NCBI RefSeq assembly: GCF_003865365.1
Contig: NZ_RQVR01000002.1
Span: forward strand, 248,001 to 312,000
Source of the DNA: Flavobacterium macacae
GTDB taxonomy: Bacteria; Bacteroidota; Bacteroidia; Flavobacteriales; Flavobacteriaceae
Direction: 5' to 3'
Length of the DNA: 64,000 nt
Shown here: piece after piece, positions 7,978-15,973 of the stretch
Layout of the letters: every line of letters starts with the position of its first letter
Position numbering within the stretch: position 1 is the stretch's first letter
The notes under the pieces: generated by a model
Seen by the model: the letters and a program-made list of their open reading frames with translations, nothing else
The model's database searches: none
What the model was told of the DNA's origin: nothing
Position numbers and translations under genes: made by a program

Positions 7978-8733
7978 TTACATATGGCTCAAAATCTCTT
8001 TTTTCAAAGTATCATATTCGCCTTGCAAAATTAATCCGTTGTCTAATAATTTTTTATAATTCTGAAGTTTTTCAAACAATTCGTCTTGCGAAAGGTCTTT
8101 CAAAGCGCGTTCTTTTGAATCTGGCCTTTCATCCGGATGTTGTTTTTCATCACGATATCCTGATTGTGCAACTGGAATAATCTCAGCAAAATCAGTCACT
8201 TCTTCTGTCTCCACTTCTTCAATAACTTCTGGCGCTTCGATTTCAACAAATGTTTTAGGAAAAATATCATCCTCCAGTTCTTCTTCTAAAAATGTTTTTG
8301 GTTCGCCATCAATTGGCTCATAAACGGTAGCAATTCCGTTTTTCAAAATATCCAATTGCTCCTTTGCGAACGTATTTATTTTTCGAGCCTGTGTCTTGGG
8401 AATATAATCGATTGAAATCGTCAAATCAGTTTTGGTCGTAAACGAAAACTCAGAACCTAAGATGTTTTCTTTCACAAAAGTTCCTGCAATATCATCCCAT
8501 GTATAGTCCGTAAAATCCATTGAAAGCCCTAAATTCTTAGGCTTGCAGATGATAATTCGTTTGTTTGTCAAGACAATACTATCTGGAAAAACCGTAATTG
8601 CTGGCTTTTTTTGAACTCCGATATAACCAATCTCCTCATTTTTCATAAGCAAATCAGTCAACTTTGAAGTGATTTTGTCAATCGCTTTAGGATCTTGTTC
8701 CTCGTTCAAAAATTTTTTAATATGTTCGTTCAT
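7978..8733 (-). CDS. PH-domain protein with C-terminal SHOCT motif
   Basis: A 251-residue cytoplasmic protein. Residues ~30-125 resemble a bacterial PH-like domain of the YokE/bPH type (DSIVLTNKRIIICKPKNLG, WDDIAGTFVKENILGSEFSF). An acidic low-complexity linker follows (residues ~135-205, rich in Glu). The last ~33 residues form a SHOCT motif (LFEKLQNYKKLLDNGLILQ, then EYDTLKKEILSHM), usually an oligomerisation or membrane-associated module. No partner is obvious nearby. Upstream is a quasi-repeat stretch. Function unknown. Confidence 0.75.
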   Translation of the reverse strand: MNEHIKKFLNEEQDPKAIDKITSKLTDLLMKNEEIGYIGVQKKPAITVFPDSIVLTNKRIIICKPKNLGLSMDFTDYTWDDIAGTFVKENILGSEFSFTTKTDLTISIDYIPKTQARKINTFAKEQLDILKNGIATVYEPIDGEPKTFLEEELEDDIFPKTFVEIEAPEVIEEVETEEVTDFAEIIPVAQSGYRDEKQHPDERPDSKERALKDLSQDELFEKLQNYKKLLDNGLILQGEYDTLKKEILSHM

Positions 8734-8740
8734 TTTTTTT

Positions 8741-8780
8741 AAGTTGCTAAGTCACTGAGTAGCTAAGTTACTAAGTTTGT
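8741..8780. repeat. Degenerate CTAAGTTN quasi-repeat before a start codon
   Basis: Five or so imperfect units of the form (G)CTAAGTTA / CTGAGTAG run back to back immediately upstream of the minus-strand start at 8733. Similar word-like stretches occur before other genes in the window (12564-12600, 30285-30330, 30785-30850). Confidence 0.5.
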
Positions 8781-8801
8781 TTTACAAAAATACTATCTAA
8801 A

Positions 8802-9167
8802 TTATAATTCTGATATTTCGTTTTGCAATTTTTTAGTTAAACTTTTGAAAACTAAATCATAAGAATGGTCAATCATCCCACACAATTTTTTATTGGAAAC
8901 ATCACCGTTTATTCTCACGGTATTCCAATGTTTTTTGCTCATGTGAAACCCCGGAAGCACATCATTAAATTCAGCACGAAGTTCTTCTGCCAAATCGGGA
9001 TCACACTTTAAATTCACGGCCGGCGTTCCTTTTTCCCAATTGCTTAGGGATGAAAGTGCAAATATTTTTCCGCCCACTTTAAAAACCAAAGTATCTTCAT
9101 CAAACGGAAAATGCTCGGTAACCGCTTTTTTAGAAAGACAATATTCGAAGTATTGCTGTATGTCCAT
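8802..9167 (-). CDS. MmcQ/YjbR family DNA-binding-fold protein
   Basis: A 121-residue cytoplasmic protein of the MmcQ/YjbR family. Typical features are the N-terminal helix ending in KKAVTEHFPFDEDTLVFKVGGKIFAL, the KCDPDLAEELR segment, and the C-terminal HWNTVRINGDVSNKKLCGMIDHSYDLV. The fold is related to double-wing DNA-binding proteins, but no cellular role is proven. It ends the cluster of three minus-strand genes, 4 bp downstream of the GNAT gene's stop, so the two are probably cotranscribed. Confidence 0.88.
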   Translation of the reverse strand: MDIQQYFEYCLSKKAVTEHFPFDEDTLVFKVGGKIFALSSLSNWEKGTPAVNLKCDPDLAEELRAEFNDVLPGFHMSKKHWNTVRINGDVSNKKLCGMIDHSYDLVFKSLTKKLQNEISEL

Positions 9168-9171
9168 TTTT

Positions 9172-9678
9172 TTAGATTTTTATTTCAAAAAGGCTGAAAG
9201 AACCTTCTTTGTAATGTTCTGGCAAATCGCTTGTCCATTCAATTTCACTAATACCTTTATATGTAAACCCACAGCTTTCATAATACGCATTGATACGTTC
9301 ATTTCCGCTGTGCGTATCAAGCCTGACATATAATTTATTATTTTCTTGGGCATAATTTACCGTCCAATCAACGATTTTTTTGACATAATTTCGCCCTCTA
9401 AAATCAGGATTTGTAGCTATTCTGTGAATGTAAACCGAAGGCTCCAAATTCGCTTCTTTCCAAATTACCGCATCATCAAAAGTGAGCACAAAAGTACAAG
9501 CAACCTTATCATCTTCCTTGATTATGAAATGTCGATTCTCCTCAATTTCGTTTTCAATCAAAGCTCTTTCAAAACCTTTCCAGCTTTTTTTTGTTACTGT
9601 TTTTTGATACGCTGTTGCTTGATCATAAAGCTTAAAAATGGCGTCAATATCTTCTGTCTTACTCTTTAATATGGTCAT
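9172..9678 (-). CDS. GNAT family N-acetyltransferase
   Basis: A 168-residue acetyltransferase. The acetyl-CoA motif A region reads VYIHRIATNPDFRGRNYVKKIVDW, with the expected R-G-R-N-Y variant of the Q/R-x-x-G-x-A loop. A conserved YESCGFTYKG near the C-terminus is motif B. Substrate cannot be told from sequence. It sits between a cyclase-family gene (12 bp upstream) and the MmcQ gene (4 bp downstream), all on the minus strand, suggesting one transcript. Confidence 0.85.
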   Translation of the reverse strand: MTILKSKTEDIDAIFKLYDQATAYQKTVTKKSWKGFERALIENEIEENRHFIIKEDDKVACTFVLTFDDAVIWKEANLEPSVYIHRIATNPDFRGRNYVKKIVDWTVNYAQENNKLYVRLDTHSGNERINAYYESCGFTYKGISEIEWTSDLPEHYKEGSFSLFEIKI

Positions 9679-9690
9679 TATAGCTATAGT

Positions 9691-10458
9691 TTATTCTATT
9701 TTATACAATACGGGCTTACTCGGGCTTGCATCATTTTCAAACGAAGCAATCTGCAAATTCAACAAATAACTTCCCTCTGAAATTTCATCTGAAACAAAAA
9801 TCAATTCGGTAATTGTAGCACCCAATCGTGCGTCTTCGTTTAAAACGTCCACATTTTTCACATTCCAAAATGCTTTGTGCGCCACTAATTTTCCCTCGTC
9901 TTTTTCTTTATCCACGCTTGGCAAATCAATCAAAAGATGCTTTATACCGCTTTCGCGGATGAATTCTGAAGCTTTTTCATCCAAATAGGGAGGATTGGTA
10001 TTGGAATATTTTTTAGAACGTTTCTCTTTTAAGTTCGGCAACGTTCGGATTACAATGGCTTCGGGAGTTTTTCCGTTTAAAGCTTTTTCGATTTGTTCTT
10101 TCGTAATTACAAAATCCGCTCCTTGACTTTCAGGTTCCACCGAAACCAATTCTGCCAAAAAGAAAAATGTCTTCAAACTTTGATTGATGCTGTAAAATTC
10201 TTTCGTGATATGTCCCAAACATTCCGTGTGGGTTCCGTGTCCGTGGGGATTGAAGACAATGTTGTTGAAATTTGTAGAAGAACTTCCTTCCGAAACTTTT
10301 CCAATCCAATCGCCAAAACGAACTGGCTCAATCTCTGGTTTTTCAATGTACCAAGCAATCGGGTTTTCATCGGTATTCGTTAACGGAATGGAAATATCAA
10401 GCGGTTTTGAGAAATCAACCTCAAAAGTTTGTGAATTATGGTCTATTGTTGCTTTCAT
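9691..10458 (-). CDS. Cyclase family protein (kynurenine formamidase-like)
   Basis: A 255-residue metal-dependent hydrolase of the cyclase / arylformamidase family. The metal motif, normally HxGTHxD, is visible as HGHGTHTE near residue 74, with Glu in place of Asp. The later segments DFVITKEQIEKAL and IKHLLIDLPSVDKEKDEGK fit the family barrel. Kynurenine formamidase activity is possible, but no tryptophan-degradation neighbours are seen, so the substrate is open. First gene of a probable three-gene run with the GNAT and MmcQ genes. A palindromic repeat lies 3 bp upstream of its ATG. Confidence 0.8.
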   Translation of the reverse strand: MKATIDHNSQTFEVDFSKPLDISIPLTNTDENPIAWYIEKPEIEPVRFGDWIGKVSEGSSSTNFNNIVFNPHGHGTHTECLGHITKEFYSINQSLKTFFFLAELVSVEPESQGADFVITKEQIEKALNGKTPEAIVIRTLPNLKEKRSKKYSNTNPPYLDEKASEFIRESGIKHLLIDLPSVDKEKDEGKLVAHKAFWNVKNVDVLNEDARLGATITELIFVSDEISEGSYLLNLQIASFENDASPSKPVLYKIE

Positions 10459-10460
10459 TT

Positions 10461-10494
10461 ATGCTGAACTTGTTTCAGCATCTCAATCTGAGAT
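10461..10494. repeat. Double palindrome, left flank of the GIY-YIG gene
   Basis: ATGCTGAA-CTTGT-TTCAGCAT (10461-10481) is an 8-bp hairpin, immediately followed by the second hairpin ATCTCA-ATC-TGAGAT (10480-10494). The same first palindrome recurs, inverted in sequence, on the other side of the GIY-YIG gene at 10828-10848. Confidence 0.8.
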
Positions 10495-10500
10495 ACTAAA

Positions 10501-10785
10501 TTATAGTTCCAAATATAAATCTTTTAATTGAGGATTTGAGAGTTTCGCTAAATTCCATTTCCAATCTTTATGCCAATTCTTTAACTGTTTTTCTCTTCTA
10601 AAAGCATCATTATAATCATCAAATTCTTCAAAATATATCAATATAAAGGCATTATATTTTTTAGTAAAAAGAGCTCCAGTTCCGTTTCGATGACAATCAA
10701 TTCGAGTTTTTAAATCTCTCGTAGCTCCAACATATAAAACTGTGAAAATTTTATTGGTCAAAATATAAGTAAATCCTTTTTCCAT
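10501..10785 (-). CDS. Single-domain GIY-YIG nuclease family protein
   Basis: A 94-residue protein that is essentially one GIY-YIG domain (UPF0213 / COG2827 type). The motif appears as TYI (residues ~6-8) and YVG (~18-20), with the conserved Arg in LKTRIDCHRNG and the catalytic Glu in FRREKQLKNW. Small proteins like this are common in Bacteroidota and their biological role is unclear. This copy is bracketed by copies of one palindromic repeat (10461-10494 and 10799-10848), which also invade the end of hemW. That arrangement hints that the domain and the repeat may travel together, which is inference. Confidence 0.88.
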   Translation of the reverse strand: MEKGFTYILTNKIFTVLYVGATRDLKTRIDCHRNGTGALFTKKYNAFILIYFEEFDDYNDAFRREKQLKNWHKDWKWNLAKLSNPQLKDLYLEL

Positions 10786-10798
10786 ATAAATTTTACAA

Positions 10799-10848
10799 TT
10801 AAAGATGCTGAAACGAGTTCATTAAAGATGCTGAAACGAGTTCAGCAT
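10799..10848. repeat. Tandem palindromic repeat, right flank of the GIY-YIG gene
   Basis: A 23-bp unit beginning TTAAAGATGCTGAAACGAG is present twice in tandem (10799-10821 and 10822-10844). The second copy completes the hairpin ATGCTGAA-ACGAG-TTCAGCAT (10828-10848). The second unit contains the hemW stop codon and its last seven sense codons. Confidence 0.85.
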
Positions 10849-11961
10849 GAACAAATCACTAGCGATTCCATCTGCCAAAAACTTGCCCTTACGTGTCGTT
10901 TTTAGAATATTATTTTCAATCGAAAGCAAATCATCTGCAAGAAATTTATCAGCTTGTTGGACTAAATAATTTAAGAATTTATCTCCAAATTCAGTTTCAA
11001 TTCTATTTAAAGAAATACCCCAAATAGTTCGCAAACCCGTCATGATATATTCGTTATAACGGTCTTCTTTTGATAAAACCTCAACTTCGTTTGGCAATTT
11101 ATTGCCTTGGATTTCTTTCAGGTAAATCGAATTATTGGCAATGTTCCAGCTTCTTGAAACTCCGTCATAACTATGAGCCGAAGGTCCAATTCCGATGTAT
11201 TTTTTTCCCAACCAATACGCCGAATTATTTTTCGAAAAGTAATTTTCCTTTCCAAAATTGGACAATTCATAATGTATAAATTCGTTTTCTTGCAAAACAT
11301 CCACCAAGATTTGAAAATGTTCTTGTGCGCTATCGTCTTTTGGTTCTGCTATTTTTCCGGTTTGAATTAATTTTTTCAAAGCCGTTTTTGGTTCCACCGT
11401 CAAAGCATAACTTGAAATATGTGGCACGCCAAAATCCAAAGCAGTTTGAATGTTTTCTCTCCACATTTCATTGTTCAAACCTGGAATTCCGTAAATCAAA
11501 TCGATCGAAATATTATCAAAATATTGAGTTGCAATTTGCAGTGATTTTTTGGCTTCCGCCGAATTATGAGCGCGATTCATCATTTTCAAATCTTCTTCAA
11601 AAAAAGATTGAATTCCGATACTTAAACGGTTAATTCGAGTTTTTGATAGTTCTATAATTCGTTCTTCCGATAAATCATCTGGATTAGCTTCGAGCGTTAT
11701 TTCAGGATTTTTCGCAACATTAAAATTTCGATATACTTCTTCAATCAGAAAATTCAGCTCTTCATTTGTCAAAACAGAAGGTGTTCCTCCACCAAAATAA
11801 ATCGTTTCTACTACTTCTGAATTTTCACTTTTTCGCATCTGCATTTCTTTGGCCAAAGCCAAAACCATCTCCTCTTTCTTCTTCATGGAAGTCGAAAAAT
11901 GAAAGTCGCAATAGTGGCAAGCCTGCTTGCAAAAAGGGATGTGAATGTAAATTCCGCTCAT
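10822..11961 (-). CDS. hemW: Radical SAM heme chaperone HemW
   Basis: A 379-residue radical SAM protein. The 4Fe-4S motif is Cys11-x3-Cys15-x2-Cys18 followed by Phe20. HemN coproporphyrinogen dehydrogenases have a fourth Cys at that position, so this is the HemW heme-chaperone type. The glycine-rich SAM site (YFGGGTPSVL) follows near residue 55, and the HemW C-terminal domain ends in RKGKFLADGIASDLF. The last residues (MLNSFQHL) are encoded by an inserted palindromic repeat and are unlikely to be ancestral. The ATG at 11961 is 48 bp from the ruvC stop. Confidence 0.92.
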   Translation of the reverse strand: MSGIYIHIPFCKQACHYCDFHFSTSMKKKEEMVLALAKEMQMRKSENSEVVETIYFGGGTPSVLTNEELNFLIEEVYRNFNVAKNPEITLEANPDDLSEERIIELSKTRINRLSIGIQSFFEEDLKMMNRAHNSAEAKKSLQIATQYFDNISIDLIYGIPGLNNEMWRENIQTALDFGVPHISSYALTVEPKTALKKLIQTGKIAEPKDDSAQEHFQILVDVLQENEFIHYELSNFGKENYFSKNNSAYWLGKKYIGIGPSAHSYDGVSRSWNIANNSIYLKEIQGNKLPNEVEVLSKEDRYNEYIMTGLRTIWGISLNRIETEFGDKFLNYLVQQADKFLADDLLSIENNILKTTRKGKFLADGIASDLFMLNSFQHL

Positions 11962-12008
11962 TTTAGTATTCAGTGTTCAGTTCGAAATTGACTAATTTTC
12001 TAATTCGC

Positions 12009-12563
12009 TTATTTTCTAATTTTATCTTCATTCTGCTTCACAAAAGCATCCCAACCCGAATAACTTTTGGTGTCGATCACTTTTCCTGAATTAAAAAAAT
12101 GACAAACCGCAGCCGCCAAACCATCAGTGCTATCAAGGTTTTTAGGTAATTCTTTCAAGCCTAAAAGTTGCTGTAACATTTTAGCGACTTGCTCTTTTGA
12201 GGCATTTCCGTTTCCTGTAATTGCCATTTTTATCTTTTTTGGTTCGTATTCAGTAATCGGAATCTGGCGTGAAAGTCCCGCCGCCATTGCTACGCCTTGG
12301 GCTCTTCCCAACTTCAACATCGATTGGACATTTTTCCCGAAAAACGGCGCTTCAATCGCAATTTCGTCTGGATGGTGGGTTTCAATCAATTCGATCGTCC
12401 GTTCAAAAATAACTTTCAATTTCATGTAATGGTCGTCATATTTGTTCAAAATTAATTCGTTCAATTGCAAAAATTCCATTTTTTTGTTGACGATTTTTAT
12501 CAACCCAAAACCCATAATCGTGGTTCCAGGGTCGATTCCTAATATGATGCGTTCGTTGGCCAA
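12009..12563 (-). CDS. ruvC: Crossover junction endodeoxyribonuclease RuvC
   Basis: A 184-residue Holliday-junction resolvase. The first catalytic Asp is Asp11 in GIDPGTTIMGFG. The Glu in IAIEAPFFGKNVQSMLKLGRAQG and the C-terminal acidic residues in DSTDGLAAAVCHFFNSG complete the RNase H-like site. Length is normal. It acts with RuvAB, which are not in the window. It lies upstream of hemW on the same strand. The intergenic and 3'-terminal bases are made of TTTTCTAAT-like quasi-repeats, so the C-terminal residues KIRK may not be conserved. Confidence 0.93.
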   Translation of the reverse strand: MANERIILGIDPGTTIMGFGLIKIVNKKMEFLQLNELILNKYDDHYMKLKVIFERTIELIETHHPDEIAIEAPFFGKNVQSMLKLGRAQGVAMAAGLSRQIPITEYEPKKIKMAITGNGNASKEQVAKMLQQLLGLKELPKNLDSTDGLAAAVCHFFNSGKVIDTKSYSGWDAFVKQNEDKIRK

Positions 12564-12602
12564 TTTTAGTGTAAAGTTTAATGTTTAAAGTCTAAAGTTT
12601 TG

Positions 12603-12610
12603 TTCCTTTG
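12603..12610 (+). promoter_or_regulatory. Possible -7 box 5 bp before a start codon
   Basis: TTCCTTTG (one mismatch to TAnnTTTG) ends 5 bp before the ATG at 12616. If used, transcription would begin at or near the start codon and give a leaderless mRNA. Confidence 0.4.
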
Positions 12611-12615
12611 CGACA

Positions 12616-13542
12616 ATGATTACAATTCCTCACAAAGCTAAACAATTCCTCACGTTTCTAATCAAACTTTTGATCGTTGGAGGCGCATTTTATTTTATCT
12701 GGGACCAACTCGCAAATAATGAAAAATTAGATTGGAATCAGTTTTTAGAACTTTTAGATCGAAAAAAATCCTTTTGGGGCATTTTATTTATTTTGTCTTT
12801 CAGTTTTTTCAACCGCTTTTTTGAGATTTTAAAATGGCAGAATTTGGTTCAAGTCATTGAGAAAATTTCAGTATCCAAAGCAACGGAACAAGTTTTAAGT
12901 GCTTTAACCGCTTCGATTTTCACACCAAACGGAATCGGAGAATACGGAGCCAAAGCGTTGTATTTCGAAAAGAAAGAAGCTAAAAAAATCGTTTTTCTAA
13001 ATCTCATCTGCAACGGAATTCAAATGATTCTGACCATTATTTTTGGTGCCGTCGGGCTTCTGATTTTGGGCTATGGAAAATGGGTTTTGGTTATTTCCGG
13101 TATTGCTTTTTTCTTGATTGTTGCTTCCTTTCTCTTCAAAAAAATCACGATTAAAGGCTATTCCTTAAATCGATTGTTTGAAAAAATAAACGAAATTCCC
13201 AAACCCATCCATCAGAAAAACATCTTTTTAGCGGTTTGTCGCTATTTGATTTTTTCGCATCAATATTACTTTTTATTCTTGGCTTTTGATGTCGATTTAC
13301 CTTATTGGTCTCTGATGGCAAGTATTTCAAGCGTTTATTTTTTAGCGTCTTCCCTGCCTACTTTTCAGTTTTTGGATTTTGCCGTAAAGGGAAGCGTAGC
13401 CGTTTATTTTTTCGGAAATCTTGGCATCAACGATTGGATTGTGGTTTTCATCAGCACCTTAATCTGGTTTTTAAATGTTGTTCTTCCTGTTTTAATCGGG
13501 AGTTTTTATGTCTTTAAATTCAAATCAAAATGGAAAGTATAG
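12616..13542 (+). CDS. Flippase-like / lysylphosphatidylglycerol synthase transmembrane family protein
   Basis: A 308-residue polytopic inner-membrane protein with about eight hydrophobic segments, in the LPG synthase TM-region family (UPF0104). Typical marks are SVSKATEQVLSALTASIFTPNGIGEYG in the N-terminal half and SVYFLASSLPTFQFLDFAVKGSVAVYFF near the end. Relatives flip or transfer lipid-linked groups. Here no catalytic synthase domain is attached. It overlaps the following glycosyltransferase gene by 13 bp, so the two are translationally coupled and probably act on the same lipid or glycan substrate. The exact substrate is unknown. Confidence 0.85.
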   Translation: MITIPHKAKQFLTFLIKLLIVGGAFYFIWDQLANNEKLDWNQFLELLDRKKSFWGILFILSFSFFNRFFEILKWQNLVQVIEKISVSKATEQVLSALTASIFTPNGIGEYGAKALYFEKKEAKKIVFLNLICNGIQMILTIIFGAVGLLILGYGKWVLVISGIAFFLIVASFLFKKITIKGYSLNRLFEKINEIPKPIHQKNIFLAVCRYLIFSHQYYFLFLAFDVDLPYWSLMASISSVYFLASSLPTFQFLDFAVKGSVAVYFFGNLGINDWIVVFISTLIWFLNVVLPVLIGSFYVFKFKSKWKV

Positions 13543-14651
13543 CCTTTGTTTTTTTTGGAATCATTATTGTTTATTCTTTTTTTATTGGATGGATTGCCTA
13601 CGGATTTAAAAAAGTAATTTCTTTTGAAACTACTGATTTACAAGCCAAAACAAAATTTTCAATTGTCGTTCCGTTTCGAAATGAAGCTAAAAATCTTCCG
13701 GAATTATTGTATTCTCTTTCGCAATTGGATTATCCAAGAAATTTGTTTGAAGTTGTTTTTGTGAATGATGCTTCCCAAGATACTTCGGTTGAAATCATTG
13801 AGCAATTCCCCGCTTTGAGTTTTTCTTACCAGCTAATTGAAAACGACAGAAAGTCCAATTCTCCCAAAAAAGATGCGATTGCTACGGCAATAAATTTTAT
13901 TCAAAATGACTGGATAATTACAACAGACGCCGATTGTTTTGTATCTCAAGAGTGGCTGAAAACGATTGATAATTATATCCAGAAACACCAGCCAGAAATG
14001 ATTGTCGGTGCCGTTTCTTACTTGGCTGATGAATCATTTTTACAGCAATTTCAGCAAATGGATTTGATGAGTTTGCAAGGCGCAACTGTCGGAAGCTTTG
14101 GAATCAAAAAACCTTTTATGTGCAACGGAGCCAATTTTGCCTATTCAAAAAAGTTGTTTCAAGACCTAAATGGTTTTGAAGGAAACAATGGAATTGCAAG
14201 TGGCGACGATGTTTTTTTACTGCAAAAAGCCAATAGAAAATATCCGAAAAAAGTACATTATTTAAAATCAGATGCCAATATTATTTTGACAAAACCTTTG
14301 GATGATTTTAAATCTTTGTTTCACCAAAGAGTTCGCTGGGCTTCGAAAACAGCTTCGTATGAAAGTGGTTTTGGTAAAGTTTTGGCTTTGGTTGTTTTTG
14401 CAGGAAACGTGGCCATCGTAATCTCTTTTTTCTTGACTCTTTTTTCTTTATTTTCTTTCTGGAATTGGTATCTTTTGTTTGCTGTAAAAATCTTTATCGA
14501 CTTTTTAATTTTATACCAAACTGGAAAATTCCTTCAGCCAAAATCTGTGAAATTCTTTTTGATCAGCAATTTGTTTTATCCTTTTTTCAGCGTTGCTGTG
14601 GCAGTATTTTCTTTGTTTGGAAAATATGAATGGAAAGGCAGGAGGTTTTAG
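13530..14651 (+). CDS. Family 2 glycosyltransferase (processive, membrane-anchored)
   Basis: A 373-residue GT2 enzyme. An N-terminal membrane segment (residues 3-22) precedes the GT-A domain. The nucleotide motif VPFRNEAKNLPELL starts near 48, the metal-binding Asp motif is TTDADCF near 132, the acceptor acidic motif is SGDDVFL near 226, and the HQRVRW motif near 270 is the Q/RxxRW signature of processive enzymes. Three membrane segments end the protein. It overlaps the upstream flippase-like gene by 13 bp. The sugar and acceptor are unknown; a cell-envelope glycan or glycolipid is likely. Confidence 0.88.
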   Translation: MESIAFVFFGIIIVYSFFIGWIAYGFKKVISFETTDLQAKTKFSIVVPFRNEAKNLPELLYSLSQLDYPRNLFEVVFVNDASQDTSVEIIEQFPALSFSYQLIENDRKSNSPKKDAIATAINFIQNDWIITTDADCFVSQEWLKTIDNYIQKHQPEMIVGAVSYLADESFLQQFQQMDLMSLQGATVGSFGIKKPFMCNGANFAYSKKLFQDLNGFEGNNGIASGDDVFLLQKANRKYPKKVHYLKSDANIILTKPLDDFKSLFHQRVRWASKTASYESGFGKVLALVVFAGNVAIVISFFLTLFSLFSFWNWYLLFAVKIFIDFLILYQTGKFLQPKSVKFFLISNLFYPFFSVAVAVFSLFGKYEWKGRRF

Positions 14652-14716
14652 ATTACATTGTTCAGCTTGCAGGTTTGATTTCTTAAAGCAAAATATCTTT
14701 TAAAAAACAACTGCCT

Positions 14717-14795
14717 TAGCCCTGATGGAAATGGAAATCCTTTTTCTTTTTTTCTTTAAAAAAGGAAAAGATTGCAATGTACAGCAGGAAATAGC
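14717..14795 (+). repeat. Dispersed hairpin element, copy A
   Basis: Begins TAGCCCTGATGGAAATGG and ends CAGCAGGAAATAGC. The middle pairs CTTTTTCTTT-type bases with AAAAAGGAAAAG into a long A/T-rich hairpin. It sits between the convergent ends of the GT2 gene and the lipoprotein gene and may double as a terminator. Confidence 0.7.
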
Positions 14796-14805
14796 TTCTG
14801 AAAAA

Positions 14806-15285
14806 TTATTCTACGTTTAATATTACCGGTAAAACAAATTGGGTTTTTACGGGAATTCCGCGTTTTAATGCCGGGTTGATCTTTGGGAAATCGGTCAATC
14901 GTGCGTGAAGTATGCTGTCAATTTTTATTTTATCGTAAGCCAGACTGTCTGATGGAAATTGCGGTTCAAATTCCAATCTCGAGTCGGGGAAAACCGTAAC
15001 TTTAACTTGTATCGTGTCAATCTGCGGATACAGGATCGAAAGCGTGTCTAAATCTAATTTTTGCTGGATGGTGATGGTTAAAAAGTCGAAAAAGCACTGT
15101 TTTCGAACTGAATCGTCTTTAATCGAATCGCAGGTTGCCACCGACGGAAACTCGTCAACTTGTGTCCAATTTATCTTTTTTAATTCTTGCTGAAGCAGTT
15201 CTTCTTCAGAAATCTCGGGCTTTTTGAGATTCTGGCAAGCGCCAAAAAGCAGGCTTAAAAAAAGGATTGCGGTAAATTTTTTCAT
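14806..15285 (-). CDS. Lipoprotein resembling a TonB C-terminal domain
   Basis: A 159-residue predicted lipoprotein. The ATG at 15285 gives the signal peptide MKKFTAILFLSLLFGAC with the lipobox LFGAC. The ATG 18 bp upstream would only add MPAKTI. The C-terminal half (VKVTVFPDSRLEFEPQFP, then DFPKINPALKRGIPVKTQFV) resembles energy-transducer TonB C-terminal folds, but weakly. The mid-section holds a Cys pair (ATCDSIKDDSVRKQC) that could form a disulfide. It is encoded divergently from DUF456. Function unknown. Confidence 0.65.
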   Translation of the reverse strand: MKKFTAILFLSLLFGACQNLKKPEISEEELLQQELKKINWTQVDEFPSVATCDSIKDDSVRKQCFFDFLTITIQQKLDLDTLSILYPQIDTIQVKVTVFPDSRLEFEPQFPSDSLAYDKIKIDSILHARLTDFPKINPALKRGIPVKTQFVLPVILNVE

Positions 15286-15343
15286 TATAGTTTTGGCAGG
15301 CATTTTGTAATATTACGCATTTCAAAAATACTAAAATAAATTT

Positions 15344-15844
15344 ATGGAATATTTTTTATTGATTGCAGGTTTTATTTGTGTTATCGCAGGTGTTTTAGGT
15401 AGTTTTCTTCCCGTAATTCCTGGTGCGCCACTTTCATGGATTGGTTTGCTGTTGCTGTACTTTTGCGAAGGCGTTGCAACGGAATATTGGTTGCTAGGCA
15501 TTACGCTTTTCGTAGCCATTGCTGTGGGAATTTTGGATTATGTGATTCCCGCAAAAGGAACGAAACGTTTTGGAGGCAGTTCGTATGGAATCTGGGGTAC
15601 GAATATCGGCTTGATCGTTGGGCTGTTTGCGCCAATACCGTTTGGGTTTATCATCGGGCCTTTTGTGGGCGCTTTTATCGGAGAACTAATCTATGACTCA
15701 AAAGACCATAAACGTGCTTTAAAAGCAGCGACTGGCTCGTTTGTCGGCTTTCTGGCTTCAACGTTTATGAAGTTTGTGGTTTGTATGGCGTTCTTAGGAT
15801 TGTTTTTGTATAAAGTTTATGAATTTAGAGCCATTTGGTTTTAA
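15344..15844 (+). CDS. DUF456 domain membrane protein
   Basis: A 166-residue glycine-rich inner-membrane protein with four or five hydrophobic segments, matching the DUF456 family. Recognisable segments are GFICVIAGVLGSFLPVIPGAPLSW at the N-terminus, DYVIPAKGTKRFGGS in the middle loop, and FVGAFIGELIYDSKDHKRALKAA. Its function is not known. The start lies 58 bp from that of the divergent lipoprotein gene, so they share a promoter region. Confidence 0.88.
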   Translation: MEYFLLIAGFICVIAGVLGSFLPVIPGAPLSWIGLLLLYFCEGVATEYWLLGITLFVAIAVGILDYVIPAKGTKRFGGSSYGIWGTNIGLIVGLFAPIPFGFIIGPFVGAFIGELIYDSKDHKRALKAATGSFVGFLASTFMKFVVCMAFLGLFLYKVYEFRAIWF

Positions 15845-15973
15845 AACCCAAACTTCCTTAAATCAAAAAAGCCCTCCAAACAAATGGAAAGCTTTTCATT
15901 GGTCTAACTACTAAACCTGGTACTTTCGTACCTAAACAACACAACTAATCTTAAAAACCTTTTTGGGACAAAA

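Noticed and set aside
10822-11961. HemN (oxygen-independent coproporphyrinogen oxidase) for the radical SAM gene
   Set aside because: Phe replaces the fourth Cys of the HemN CxxxCxxCxC motif, and the length (379) fits HemW.
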